Positions 33,555 to 45,499 of a stretch of DNA of 64,000 nt are shown one piece after another; position 1 is the stretch's first letter, and each line of letters starts with the position of its first letter. A program made the position numbers and the translations under genes. Source of the stretch: Platerodrilus igneus. Lineage: Eukaryota; Arthropoda; Insecta; Coleoptera; Lycidae. A model generated the notes under the pieces. It made no database searches. It had not been told where the DNA came from and worked only from the letters and a program-made list of their open reading frames with translations. The stretch is taken from positions 2,865,884 to 2,929,883 of the forward strand of contig JARFIW010001176.1 of NCBI GenBank assembly GCA_036346225.1, in the 5' to 3' direction.

Positions 33555-34886
33555 TGTTACGTTTATTTTCGGAATAAATTAATTACCCCTTTTGCCTTTA
33601 ATTTGTTTTTCAGTTAAATCGATTCTGTTGCTATTCTTAAATCCTTCATCAACATCCTGTATATTTTACCTGTTCATCATAAGCCCGCTTTACAATAATT
33701 CTTTAACTAAAATCTATATGCCTAAAAACGACAAGTTTATGATAAAATTTAATTAAGTCAATAGCTTATTTTAGGTATCCGTTAATTTGTTAAACATTCT
33801 GATAACGTATAATTGCTTTCTCTATGGGTAGAATGTAAAGACTTGTCAAACTAAAGTCGCGTACTATCCGATAAAAACGAGTTTCCAAGTTTCCTAATCA
33901 CGCTTTGGTAACCACAATATGACTTGGAACTCTGGTTGTTTAATTAAACACATTTATGTTCACTTTCTCTTCAAAATGTTAAAAGCGTTGTAATTGCTAG
34001 ATTCTTCGTTCCGTTTTGCTTTATGAAAATTTCGCGCACGCCTTACAGCGTGGCGGGTATTGAGGTTTTATAAACTCGTACTTGTCGGCGTAAATAAATT
34101 AATCTTTTTCGTAATAATTCTAGTTTCCTCCAAGGGGACACGATAGTCTCTTGAAGTGCTGCTCCTTGGTGTATAGAAGGCTGCACCCATTACGTGATAT
34201 CAGGTTTATCTGGCCCGCTCCGGTCCGAGGAGCGAACAAGAGGTCCAACACGTAGTAGAGACGTGGGTGGGTGTTTCTGCTTTTGTCGAGACCCTTTCCA
34301 CTTAGATTTTACTGTTTGGGGCTCTTACAGGTTTCGAATTAATTGTATGTTCGAAAATGATTTATGATACTGGAATCTATTGTCATGCGATTACTATATT
34401 ACGCTTAACTTTAACTATCTATTAATGCTGGCACATTGAAAAATGTTATTGCCATTGTATTAGTAATTGTAGGTTATATGTTAGCATTAGCAGAGCCTAT
34501 GTGAGGTATCATAATATTATGATTACTAAACGAAATTGTGAAATCTGGTATACAAATTCACTAGCTAGCAAATACTAATTTATATGGTTTATTCTCACTT
34601 ACTTAAACCGGGTTAATGGCCATTGTCATGTTTTCTTTTTCTTTTTGTGTTAATTAGAGTTCTTTTGTTAATGTGTTATTTTACTTGTTTTTTTTTACTT
34701 AGGTATAACTGCAGGCAGGCATTTCTCCTACAGGTTGTACGGAGCGATTGATAATTTATTTTTATTTCAGACCTTATTTAATTTTTGTAGGTATTATACC
34801 CCGCCGACTCATCGACTGAGCCCTGTTAATTTCTCTTTCTTTCTTCTTTGTTGTCTTTTTTGTTAACTACGTCGCTGCACGTAGCA
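33555..34886. mobile_element. 1332-bp solo LTR
   Basis: Starts TGTTACG and ends CGTAGCA, inverted ends with one mismatch, flanked by CCCG on both sides (33551-33554 and 34887-34890). It interrupts the gypsy pol between two adjacent codons. No coding sequence is found inside. Such structures arise when the two LTRs of an element recombine and remove the interior. The parent element is not in the window; length and 4-bp duplication fit a gypsy-type parent, an inference. Confidence 0.85.
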
Positions 34887-35930
34887 CCCGGTAAAAAAAA
34901 ATGCAGCCGCGGATACCCATTCTAGGGTATGCTCTGCGATTGCGGAGGATAAGAGCTTATACGTATAACCTACATAATTTATTGTGTCATCCTGGTATAA
35001 CTAAGCTATACCACTGGATTAAAAGCAAAAACTTATCGCACTCCGTAGAAGACGTTTGGCGAGTAACCCAAGCATACGGAATATGTGCTGAACTAAAGCC
35101 GATGTTCTGTAAAAATCAAAGGACTCTTATCAAAGCAACGGCTCCTTCGAGAGATTAAATATAGATATCAAAGGCCCCCTGCCATCGACAGGTAAGAACC
35201 AATACATACTTACAGTCATAGACAAATACTCCAGATTTCCTTTTCGCCTTCCCACGTTCAAACATGACGTCGCAAACGGTAATATCGTGTTTCCAGCAGG
35301 TTTACCATATTTGGAATGCCTTCCTACATTCACTCAGATCGAGGAGCTTCTCTCATATCGCAAGAAGTGAAGTACTTTTTGAATACCTACGAGCCGAACT
35401 TCTGCATACAACCTCCGCGGAAACGGACAATGTGAAAAATACAATGGTATAGTATGGAAAAGAATCTTACTGGCACTCTGAGGCCAAAACCTAAAAACGA
35501 TTCAATGAAAACTAGTTTTACCTGATGCGCTTCACTCGATATGTTTATTATTATGCACTGCCACGAACTCTACGCCCCACGATTTATTATTTACATATCG
35601 ACGTAAATCTACTAATGGGAGCTCGATATCAACATGGTTATTACGGCCCGGTCCAGTGCTTTTAAGGAATCACGCTCGTAACTCAACGTATGAACCCGTA
35701 GTTGAAGAAGTTGAACTATAAGAAGTAAACCTGGAATATGCGTTTGTACGCCTACCCAGTGAGACTGTAAGTACTGTATCTATCAGGGACTTAGCCCCTG
35801 CTCCAAGAACCGTTGAAAGGGAGGAGCAAAACGTTTATTGTGAGCCAGGAGAGCCAGTTTCAACTACGGACTCGACTTCGGTTTCTGAAAAAAGTAGAGA
35901 CCTAAAGGTAAGACGATAGGGCAGTAGGAG
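34887..35930 (+). pseudogene. Gypsy integrase, broken
   Basis: The open piece 34901-35158 contains LHNLLCHPGITKLYHWIKSK, with the His pair, and a degraded Cys pair (ICAELKPMFC) of the integrase zinc-binding domain. Then NIDIKGPLPSTGKNQYILTV (first catalytic Asp region) at about 35160-35220 and YSRFPF follow. The second Asp and Glu regions are hard to trace because of stops. The end region, up to about 35930, is in several frames. Confidence 0.7.
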
Positions 35931-36000
35931 AAACTAGTAGGCCACTACGTGAAAGACGCATGCCGTCGTACTTATGTTCTTACAGAGAAGGAGGGAAGAA

Positions 36001-36140
36001 TGTAGTGATTGTGTCTAGAATGCTACATCACAGTTTAGCGATTCAGAAAACTTGTCTCGATAGTATGTTTATTTTGTAGAATTATGTCGTTTAAAGCCTA
36101 ATAAAAGGTTCTTTCAATTACTCTTACTTTCACATCAGTT
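36001..36140 (+). repeat. Probable 3' LTR of the gypsy element
   Basis: The start TGTAGTGATTG directly follows a polypurine tract ending at 36000, and a polyadenylation signal AATAAA lies at 36100-36105. No second LTR is available for comparison, so the right limit (about 36121-36140) is a guess from the position of the signal. Confidence 0.4.
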
Positions 36141-38008
36141 CAAATTGGTCTCAGTCAAACCACAAGGAACTCCAATATCTTGTTTCACCTTTGATAAAGA
36201 AGGAATACTACAGAAACTGAGAGTTTCATCAACTGTAACTCTTTTTTAGTTATAATTTGTAGACATTCAAAGAACATCGTAGTTCTTCAATATAACTTTG
36301 AATACATTATCTAAATTTCAATCTCTTTCTAGCCGCTGAATGAAATGGGAGTACAAAATAATATAAGCGTCGACTTATATTAAGTATTCCAAATTTTTCT
36401 TTATGTACATACAGTAGCTAGATATTCAAAGCTTTAAATTTGGTTTGAATGAACTTCTATTAAAACATCCGTTATAAAGCAGCGGAAATAAGTTACTTTA
36501 GATTTATTAATTCAAGTTGCTAAATTAATGAAAGGTGTCTATTAACATACGATAGGGTGATTATTTACAATTTCTAATATTTATTGCTTTCCATACAATA
36601 ACGTTTGTGGATATAAAGCACTTCCTTGCTGAATTGAAAATAGGCTGTATATGCTAATAGAATAAATATTCAAAGTAAAGTAGCAAGTCTTTTGCACCGG
36701 ATGCAACTATATATGTTATTCAAAAAATAAACCAGGATGGTTCTGTAAATTAAAGTACAATAGAAATTGAAAATCCGTGTGTCAAGTTTTTTGTTTTAAC
36801 TATCCAAGATATACTTAAATATATTTTCAGAAAGATGGCTTATCGATTATTTTGTAATAATTTGTAAATCGATGATAATTATGTACCCAATCCCATCATC
36901 AGTAACATTTTATTGTAAAAAGATCCCACCATGGATTACCAACAACACTAATGGAATAGTTTATGGTAGCTCAGCTATGATAAATCGTGATACTGTACCA
37001 CACCAGTATTTAAATAAATTAAATTTGAATAGTAGTTGTAACACCAAATAGCTGGGGAAATTCCATTATTTGATCACAAGCTCAAAGCATCATAGACCAA
37101 GAGCTGGGAGTAAAATTACCTTCCTCATAAGATACCAAAGGTTTGCTATTATAAACGTGCAATGTTGAAAGCCGTTTAATATGAGCCACCCGTCTGTCGC
37201 CCCAAAACGGTCGCCTTCACCTACCCCATTTTCTTTTAATTGAAAACGTCGTCAGAAATGCCTAATTCATACCAGGATCATGTGTGTGAAACAATGATCA
37301 GACAAAAAAGATTAATTAAGAATAGGCGTCTCGGCCACCTAAAGTGGTCGTCTTTTAAAAGCGGACGGGGTTGAAATGAACATAAAACCGTCACCAACTT
37401 CCTCATAAGATACTAACAAATTTTTTGCGCAAAGTAATGTATTACCAATCTAAATAAAAAAGTAAACATCGGCAGGCTGTCGCGTTTCGAGAGCAGACGA
37501 GCTCAAAGATGACGAAAACAACCCCTACTGATCTTGTCTTATATGGATTTGCTTATTGCCTTATTTATACCCGGCTGGTTTTTGTATAAATAAAATTGAT
37601 ACACCTCAAAGCAGGCGCGAATACAGGGGGGGGGGAGCTCCACGTTAGCGTCGCCTACGTTAACTGTATGAATGAATCACTATATTAAAGGCAAACATCG
37701 GCATTTTTCTCAATATATTTGCGACACGTTCTCGAAACAAAATTGCCCCCCCCCTTAATTTTTTCTTAGATCCACGCATGCCTCAAAGTATTGCTATAAG
37801 AGCGTCAGCCATAATATATGCGGTCGCATTTTTAAAGGAGACGCATTTAATGAGAATAAACCAATAGATTGATAACTGCAAACTACATGTTTTACCAACT
37901 TAAATATTAGTACTTAAAGGAAATAGAACTGTACTAAAAATAAGTGCTGTGTACCAACTGGAGCAGGTACCTATACAATTTTCACCATTCTTAAGCTATT
38001 ATATGAAT
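36141..38008. other. No gene seen
   Basis: Repetitive-looking AT-rich DNA. CTTCCTCATAAGATAC occurs twice, at about 37123 and 37392. A run of 10 G (37626-37635) and a run of 9 C (37746-37754) lie about 110 bases apart. No coding sequence was recognised. Confidence 0.35.
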
Positions 38009-38013
38009 GTATC

Positions 38014-38395
38014 TGTTCGGTCTCTTTGTCGCACGTTGTCGTGGTTAATTTTAAGTCGTAAATTCTTAGTTGTAAATCAAATCCTAAAACTGTCATCCTT
38101 TGTCCCGTTAATCCTGTCGTAAAACATCCTTTGTGCATGTGAAAATTAAGCAGAAAAGGGGTAGCGACAAAACACTCTCATCGATATCGAAGCGAAACGG
38201 TTGTTGGTTCCGCAGTGCCGCCGAATTTATGGGTAAACCCCGAAAAAACTCAGTGAAAGTGTAAATGTAACACGTACTATAATCGCATACAGTCCACTTA
38301 GTTGAAGAATAGGAACTACATCTTAGTACAATAAAACAACGAGGAGGTAAGTCGAGATACAAATTTATAAAAACCCCCGCCCCGCGCATTGAACA
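38014..38395 (+). repeat. 5' LTR of BEL/Pao element
   Basis: 382 bp, beginning TGTTCGGTCTC and ending GCATTGAACA, closely matching 44166-44565. It contains an ACAATAAAACAACG polyadenylation-type region near its right end. Confidence 0.9.
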
Positions 38396-38396
38396 A

Positions 38397-38414
38397 TGGC
38401 CTTCGTCACCGGAT
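38397..38414 (+). promoter_or_regulatory. Candidate primer-binding site
   Basis: TGGCCTTCGTCACCGGAT starts two bases after the 5' LTR with the TGG expected for pairing with a tRNA 3' CCA. I could not say which tRNA it matches. Confidence 0.5.
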
Positions 38415-38899
38415 TATTAATTAATTATTTAGTTCCTATTCCTTTTCACTCCTCATTTATACTTAAATTTAATAATTGTCGCAGTTTTGATTATGGTTAA
38501 ACATGTTACAAAGAGAATAACATCGTGCTTGCAAATTTAATGGTAGAAACATCTGGCCGTAGCGGTAGATTTTACAATATATCCCTTTTCCTTTGTCGCA
38601 AAGATTAGTGGTCGAACAGTTTACTTTAGGTAAACTAAATTTATGAGGGTTATTGTATTGTAAATCCTTGCCTTATTTGTCGTCTCAAGTTCGAGGAACC
38701 ATTAGGGTTCATCAAACTTAGTATATAACAAAGGGGTTGGTATTTATTTGAAACGTTAAATGTTTTGTCGGGCGGGCACTGTAATTAGTTGCATTTGTCC
38801 ATTAATAATTTAATTTCGTAGATTAATTAGTCGTAGCGTATTTGAGTACGCATTGTTTTTACATTAATTTTATTGTCGTTCACTAATCATTAATCAAAT

Positions 38900-40110
38900 A
38901 TGGTTATATCAATTGATAAAGCTATTCTTGAAGCTGGATTTGTAGTTAAAAGGTTGGATCATATATACACTAAGATTAATCAACCGGAAAATGTATCAAT
39001 TGCTTTAATTAGAGCATCGATTAAAAGGGTCGAGCAAATTGAAACTCATTTCAAGTCTTTTTGCAAGGATATTTTTTTGGATGAAAAGAGTGAACAATTG
39101 GATGGATTCTCGGCTCTTAGGGTGAAAATCGATGATTATCTATTAGATAATCGTATTATCGCTGAACAATGCGAGTTAGATCGGGTAGAAAATAAGCCAA
39201 AGGTGGAAAATATGAATAATTCTTTTTCGCCAAATTGTGGAGAATTTCACTTGAAACATCTTTCAGTCCCACGCTTCTCGGGATGCATTTCAGATTTTGA
39301 GAGTTATAATGCAATTTATAAGCGGTTGATTCACGATAATGTCGGTTTGTCCCCTGTGGAAAAATTTTGCCATCTCGTTGATACATTAGATGAGTCGTCG
39401 CGTGCATTGCTAAAACACTTGCCATTAAATGATTATGCATACGAGGAAGCCTATAAAATCATTACTAATCGTTTTCAGTCCAAGAGGTTATTACTTTCAA
39501 CATATTTTAATACTTTCGAAAATGCCCTAAGGTAAGTTTCTCAGACTCGCACACGGAACTCCGGCAACTAATTAGTTGTTTTGATGAAAATATATTCGCG
39601 TTAAAGCAGATGGAAATAGATTTATTAGATTTCATGTTGTTTAATCTCTTATCGAAAAAATTAGATACAAACATTTTAAAGCGGTTCGAATTAGGAAATA
39701 GTGACGAGATTCCCTCGTTCAAAGATTTAAGGTCGTACATTGAATAACAATGTAAAGTGTTGGAAATCAATGACATTGCTTCAGGAACATGCTTAAAATC
39801 TCGAGATTCCGTGAAACAAAGGGAAAAGCTCGTTAGCACTTCGGCTAAAACTTCTTTAGTTGGTACCACCAATGATGGTAAAAATTGTAGTTTATGTCAA
39901 GATGTGCATCCTATTTATAGATGTAAGCAGTTTCTCGATAAAACCCTCAAGAAAGATTTGAGGTGGTAAAGCTTAAAAACTTTGTATTAAATGTTTTAAT
40001 ACTTCACATTCGTTGAAAAATTGTAAGTTAGATTGGTCGTGTAGAAAATGTCATCAGTCACACCATTCGTTCCTTCACTTAGATAAACGAGAAAAATCGA
40101 TGTCTCCACG
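38900..40110 (+). pseudogene. BEL/Pao Gag
   Basis: ATG at 38900 opens 211 codons of a largely helical protein with HLSVPRFSGCISDFESYNAI and HLVDTLDESSRALLKHLPL, the conserved block of BEL/Pao Gag. A frameshift near 39535 leads on to about 39970. There a first zinc knuckle (CSLCQDVHPIYRC) and, after a stop and a shift, a second (CRKCHQSHHSFLH) appear. Gag packages the element RNA; the knuckles bind nucleic acid. At least two frameshifts and two stops make it non-functional. The start is supported by the first ATG after the leader. Confidence 0.85.
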
Positions 40111-40202
40111 CAGACAAACTCATCGTCAAAGGCCCTCGGAGAGCGGCGCCTAGACTTACTGCTACTAGTATACCCAGTGAAGACAATCTGTCGTCGGCAG
40201 TT

Positions 40203-40823
40203 GTGCATGAACAACCTGCCACTAGTTCGTTAATTTCAACGTCATTAGAACATACAACCACGCTGTTAGCTACGGCAATGGTGTCGGTGCTTGATTATAC
40301 AAGAAAATTGCAACCTGTTCGTGTAATATTAGATAACGGATCCATGGAAAATTTTATGACTGAAAGGTGTCGTCAGAATTTATGTTTGAAGAAACGGAGA
40401 GCCAATGTCACTGTTCAAGGACTTGGCTTGAATTCGTCGTTGGTGTCTGGTGCACTATCGTGTGTAATCAGCCCCTCGGGAACACGGTCTCCAGCATATG
40501 AAATTAAGTGTTATATTTTACCTAACATTTATAATCAATTACCTTCGTCGTCGATAGGGGTCAAGGAATGGTCGCATACTCGAGGTTTGACCTTAGCTGA
40601 TCCTAATTTTAATATTCCTGGTAAAATAGACATACTAACCGGAGCGGAAATCTTTGCTCAGGTTTTATTGAACGAGCCTCGTTGGGGTGTCGCTAAAGAG
40701 CCAGTTGCTATTAAAACAATCTTTGGTTGGGTTTTAACGGGAAAGGTCGTTTCCCCGAATAATTCTATTACGTCGTTGTGTGCTTTCGTTGATCCCTTAG
40801 ACAGCGACATTCGTCGATTTTGA
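40203..40823 (+). pseudogene. BEL/Pao protease
   Basis: The frame contains RVILDNGSMENFMTERC, the D-x-G-S active site of the Pao-type aspartic protease (here D-N-G-S), followed by VTVQGLGLNSSL, and IDILTGAEIFAQVLL and WGVAKEPVAIKTIFGWVLTG, the conserved stretch that joins protease to RT in BEL elements. It ends at a stop at 40821-40823. Start is taken from the frame, since the protein is part of a polyprotein. Confidence 0.85.
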
Positions 40824-40826
40824 GAA

Positions 40827-41899
40827 TTGGAAAATATTCCTTTCAAGAAACACATTTCTCCTGAAGAAGAAAGGTGTGAACAGGAATTTGTGGAAAATTA
40901 TAGACGTAACAAGAACGGTCGTTTTCTAGGGTTCTTGCCTTTTAAAATTTCTGAACCCTCATTTGTTGGTACGAGATCGATTTGTATTAAAAAATTTTTG
41001 TCATTAGAACGTCGTTTGCTAAAAATCCTGAATTGTACTCGGATTATAAAAAATTTATGGAGGATTATTTGAAAAGCGGTCACTTGGTTCAAGTGAAATC
41101 GCCTGAAAATTCGTCGGTTTATGAGAGGATATATTGCATTCTCCATCATGCTGTACTTAGCGTGATAGCACTACCACCAAATTGCGTGTGGTTTTCGATG
41201 CTTCGTGTCCGGATCAATATGGAAAATCGTTGAATGATAGCTTGGGTATTGGCCCTGCTCTGCAAAAGGACATTGCAGTTTTGTTATTGCACTTTCGTGT
41301 ACATCCTATCGTAATTACAGCTGATATTAAACAAATGTTATCGGCAGATTTTGGTTAAAGATACTCATCATGATTATCAACGAATTGTCTGGAGATTTTC
41401 TCCGTCAGATCCTATTATGGACTTTAAATTAGATACTGTGACTTATGGAGTTTCGTCGTCGCCATTTTTGGCCTTGCGTACTGTTCAAGAATTGGTACGG
41501 TTAGAATCGCTTAATTTTCCTTTCGCATCATCGGTATTGGCGAGCGTGATCTATGTTGATGACTTAGTCACTGGATGCAATTCGATTGAAGCTGCTAATC
41601 AATTAATTGGTGAATTGAATAATATTTGCACTAGTGGTGGTTTTCAATTAAGAAAATGGAGTAGTAATTGCCCGGAAGTGATATCCAACTTAAGGGAGTC
41701 CCGGTCCAGTTCGGACGCAATTACATTTCAAGATAAAGATAGTGGTTCAATAAAAATTTTGGGCCTTTTGTGGCGCGCTCTTACAGATGCATTTTTATAC
41801 AACTTAGACGTTGAAGAGCGCACTTGCACTAAGCGTAATATTTTGTCGGCTATCGCAAAAATTTTTGTTTCTCTTGGTTTGATAGCGCTGAACGTTTAG
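40827..41899 (+). pseudogene. BEL/Pao reverse transcriptase
   Basis: The piece 40827-41072 shows KKHISPEEERCEQEF. Decayed RT fingers follow in changing frames; the first catalytic Asp region is near 41320 (ITADIKQM). The piece 41351-41899 reads YQRIVWRFSP, VTYGVSSSPFLALRTVQEL and SVIYVDDLVTGC (catalytic YVDD), then GGFQLRKWSSNCPEV. Several frameshifts lie between 41030 and 41350. All the main motifs are still visible. Confidence 0.85.
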
Positions 41900-41946
41900 T
41901 TCAGGATCTTTGGCTTTTAGGCCTCGGTTGGGACCAAGAGCCGCCA

Positions 41947-42486
41947 TTGGAAATCGTACAAAAATGGAAACATTTTTTGGGTGAATTGTCAGCGGTTTCG
42001 AATATTGAGATTTCGCATCGCATCGTAAGTAATAATTTTAAAAAGGTGGCGTTGCATGGGTTCTGCGATGCTTCTGAAACCGGGTATGCAGCTGTCATTT
42101 ATTTTCGTTCGTTCGATTTAGAAGGTAATATTACCATGTCATTAGTATGCGCAAAATCGAAGATTGCTTCTTCTAATCGCGTTTCATTGCCCCGTCTCGA
42201 ATTGTGTGCTGCCGTACTCTTGGCAGATGTAGTAGATTTCGTCAAAAATACTTATACAGATAGTTTATCATTTAGTAATATTTTTGCGTGGTCAGATTCC
42301 ACTGTTGTTTTATCTTGGATTCGGTGTTCCTCGCATAAGTGGAAGACATTCGTTAGCAATCGCATTTCGCATATTCAAGAACGTATTCCTCCATCTTCAT
42401 GGTTTCATGTTAAGTCCCAGGATAACCCTGTGGATTGTGCCTCACGTGGACTTTTGGCTTCAGAGTTGGTTCATCATCCATTATGA
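41947..42486 (+). pseudogene. BEL/Pao RNase H
   Basis: The 179-codon open frame contains LHGFCDASETGYAAVIYFRS, the first catalytic Asp, then LPRLELCAAVLLADVVDF with Glu and FAWSDSTVVLSWI with Asp; later SQDNPVDCASRGL. It is intact as a domain but separated from RT by a stop at 41897-41899 and a shift. Confidence 0.85.
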
Positions 42487-42507
42487 TGGACAGGACTTTC
42501 CTGGTTA

Positions 42508-44105
42508 GTGCGTTGTAGCAAAGACTGGCCAGTAACGTCGCTGCCAAAACTTATCGACTCATCTCAGATGGACGTCGAATATCGTACTCTGTCGTTAACA
42601 GTCGTTATGTCTGACAATTTCTTAGATTTGTTGTTGGATAAATTTTCAAAACTGCAGAAAATTTGTAGGATTATTATATGTGTTCGTCATTTCATTTGTA
42701 ATGTTCAATGTCCGGCAGATTTGCGTTCAAAATATTCTGATAGTTTTTCTCTAGCTCAGCAGCAAGAGGCTATACATTTATTGATTAAAAGAGTTCAAAC
42801 AAATGTTTTTGTTCAAGACATTGCAAATATTAAAACTGGAAAACTTGATAGTAAACAACTTCGTAGCCTTAGTCCGTTTCTAGATAGTCGTGATTTGTTG
42901 AGGGTGGGCGGTCGCCTACGTAACTCAGAGTTATCGCATGATGCAAAATTTCCAATTTTGCTTCCTCGGTCGCATCGGTTGACTGAACTTATTATATTAG
43001 ATTGGTCATGAAAGACATTTACATCCTGGAAATCAAACAACTCAATTTTTACTAACTCAAAATTATCGGATCTTGTCCGCAAAGAGGGCTATTCGCCAAT
43101 GTTTAAAATCCTGCTTTTGTTGTTTTCGTGTAAACCCTGTGGCTTTATGCCCCCTATGGGGGGATTTACCAGCTTCTCGGTTAACTCCAGGTAAGGTGTT
43201 TTTACATACGGGCGTCGACTTTGGTGGACCTTTCTCTGTCACGATAAATCGATGTCATGGCGCAAAATCATTGAAAGCGTACATTTGTTTATTTATTTGT
43301 TTCAGCACAAAATCCATCCATTTGGAACTGGTGTCAAACTTGTCAACAGACGCTTTCTTGGGTGGTTTACGTCGATTTATTGCTCGAAGAGGCAAATGTA
43401 TTCAAATCCATTGGACAATGGCACTAATTTCGATGGGGCCTCTCGTGAAATCTATCAATTGATCCGCCATTCGGCAGGCGTTGAGGAAATTGAATTTGTG
43501 TTTAATCCTCCTGCTGCTCCTCATTGTGGTGGGTTGTGGGAGGCCGGGATTAAATCAGTAAAATTTCATTTAAAAAGAATTATCGGTGAACAAATTTTGT
43601 CGTTTGAAGAATTCTTGACGGTATTGATTTAAATCGTAGCTATTCTCAACTCACGTCCACTATGCGCACTGAGTTGCGAACCGCATCACCTTTCATATTT
43701 GACCCCGGCTCATTTTCTTAACGTCGAACCAGTCTCGGTGTTACCAGATCCGGATTTGTTGTCCATAAACCCCTCTCGTTTGAATCGCTGGCAACTGTTG
43801 CAGCAAATGCAACAAAGGTTTTGCAAAAATGGAGTGCTGAGTACTTGCACACGTTGCAGCAGAAAGGTAAGTGGTTTAGCAATTCCGTTACCCTACCTAT
43901 TGATTCGCCTGTCCTCTTAAAGGAAAAAAATAACCCCCCTCTACAATGGCGTTTGGGAAGAGTAGTGAATGTTCATCCTGGTAGGGACGGTATCGTTCGG
44001 GTAGCTACAATCAAGACAGCCCAAGGGTTTGCTAAACGTCCTCTAGTGAAACTATGTATACATATATTCACTTATATAAGTTTGTCGGTTAGGTTTCTTA
44101 GTTAA
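42508..44105 (+). pseudogene. BEL/Pao integrase with C-terminal domain
   Basis: After a linker (42508-43011), the zinc-binding HHCC region crosses a frameshift at about 43010 (HPGNQTTQ, then CLKSCFCCFRV). The core starts FLHTGVDFGGPF (first Asp). The second Asp region near 43415 and the Glu region GGLWEAGIKSVKFHL near 43530 lie in the overlapping frame. The C-terminal domain, 43821-44105, reads WRLGRVVNVHPGRDGIVRVA and KRPLVKLC, the end typical of BEL/Pao. There are at least three frame changes. Confidence 0.85.
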
Positions 44106-44154
44106 TAGCTCTAATTATTTTTAAATATAAAATAAGTTGGTTCATACTTATTTT

Positions 44155-44165
44155 GGTGGGCGGGA
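44155..44165 (+). promoter_or_regulatory. Polypurine tract
   Basis: GGTGGGCGGGA directly before the 3' LTR, in the place of the plus-strand primer of LTR retrotransposons; one T and one C interrupt it. Confidence 0.6.
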
Positions 44166-44565
44166 TGTTCGGTCTCTTTGTCGCACGTTGTCGTGGTTAA
44201 TTTTAAATCGTAAATTCTTAATTGTAAAACAAATCCTAAAGCTGTCATCTCTTGTCCCGTTACATCCTGTCGTAAAACCTCCTTTGTACATGTGAAAATT
44301 AAGCAGAAAAGGGTAGTGACAAAACACTCTCTCATCGATATCGAAGCGAAACGGTTATTGGTTCCGTTCATTACGTGAGTTAGTCAATAGTGGCGCCGAA
44401 TTTATCGATAAACTCCTAAAAAACTCAGTGAAAGTGCAAATGTAACACGTACTATAATCGCATACAGTCCACTTAGTTGAAGAATAGGAACTACATCTTA
44501 GAACAATAAAACAACGCGGAGGTAAGTCGATATACAAATTTATAAGACCCCCCGCGTATTAAACA
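44166..44565 (+). repeat. 3' LTR of BEL/Pao element
   Basis: 400 bp, TGTTCGGTCTC to GTATTAAACA. It is about 20 bp longer than the 5' LTR, mainly around 44368-44390. Confidence 0.9.
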
Positions 44566-44694
44566 GTATCAGAATATGTATTTAAAACCAATAGCTGAAA
44601 TATCTACACCAAAAGAATATTAATATACCTTGGTTTATAAAAAACATCTAAATACAAACAGTTTTTAAAAATATCTCAAATGTACATGCACAAA

Positions 44695-45425
44695 CTAGAC
44701 ATCCTCTTCATCACTAGACTGGCGATAGAGAATACTTATTTCATCATCATCATTACTATCAGATGAAACTGAAGTCGTTGTAATATCTACTAGAGAAGGA
44801 GGAGTTTGTGGGACAGCAAACCATTCTATTTGATACTTGTTATCAACTAAAATCCATCCATAAATTTCAGGATTATAAAACAGCCAATGCTGTTCTTCTG
44901 TTGCGAAGTTCCATATTGCACAAATTTAATTTACTCTCTTAATTTTACTAAATAATGTGTCCCTGCATGGTGGCAGTGAGCTGCTCTCAAAGTTTTTTAT
45001 TTTGTCAAAAGGGTTTTCTCCTTGTGATATACGACTGCTGCCATAATTTGATATAAGCAAGTCAACCCGCACCTCGTTTACCCGTGTTAAATTAGGTCTG
45101 CCGTACATTTTACAGACAAATTTTTGTATGTCAATGTTTTCTTGCGATACTAATTCAGAGGTACTTAACGAAGCAAAAACTTCTGCAATTTTTGAATCCT
45201 TTTGAATAATGTTTAAAGGCTTTATCTTTCCTTTTCTAGCAAATGACTCAGTATAGTCGCTTCCTGTAAAGGCATGGTAAGCTGGCAATGCTCTCGACAC
45301 AGTTTCACCTAAACTTTCATAAATTTTATTAACCTGTAAATATCGTAAGGTATTCTTAAATTTTAAACCTGTTCCTAACCATAATGATATTAGTAGACCA
45401 TTTAGTGACGAATCACCACCTCATT
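44695..45425 (-). pseudogene. C-terminal part of an unassigned mobile-element protein
   Basis: The minus strand reads from 45425 through GLKFKNTLRYLQVNKIYESL, LPAYHAFTGSDYTESF and FARKGKIKPLNIIQK to a stop at 44926. After that break, the same kind of sequence goes on through ICAIWNFATEEQHW and NPEIYGWILVDNKYQIEWF to an acidic tail ending at 44695. From memory, LPAxHAxTGxDYTxSFxxKGK and xGWxLxDxxYxxxWF mark a protein family frequent in invertebrate repeats, with no function I can name. The N-terminal part is missing. It lies between the BEL element and family E modules, so it may belong to the E mosaic, which is not shown. Confidence 0.5.
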
Positions 45426-45499
45426 TGCACCAGCATCCTTATTTGCACCCACATCTGGACCAAATTTACACGTAAATTCCCATATGGAGGAAATGAGGG

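Larger units (their letters stand above)
31985..36140 (+). mobile_element. Ty3/gypsy retrotransposon, 5' truncated, split by a solo LTR
   Basis: The order protease, reverse transcriptase, RNase H, integrase is that of Ty3/gypsy elements. Gag and the 5' LTR are absent. The RNase H to integrase linker is cut by a 1332-bp solo LTR (33555-34886) with a CCCG duplication; both halves of the coding sequence continue exactly across it (YRP before, PGKKMQPRIP after). A purine tract (AGAGAAGGAGGGAAGAA) precedes a probable 3' LTR beginning TGTAGTGATT at 36001. Confidence 0.8.
38014..44565 (+). mobile_element. Full-length BEL/Pao retrotransposon, inactivated
   Basis: Two LTRs, 38014-38395 and 44166-44565, both TG...CA, are flanked by GTATC duplications (38009-38013 and 44566-44570). 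The interior encodes Gag with zinc knuckles, protease, RT with YVDD, RNase H and integrase in the BEL/Pao order, total 6.55 kb. Stops and frameshifts lie in every domain. The LTRs differ by scattered substitutions and an indel block of about 20 bases, so the insertion is not recent. Confidence 0.92.
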
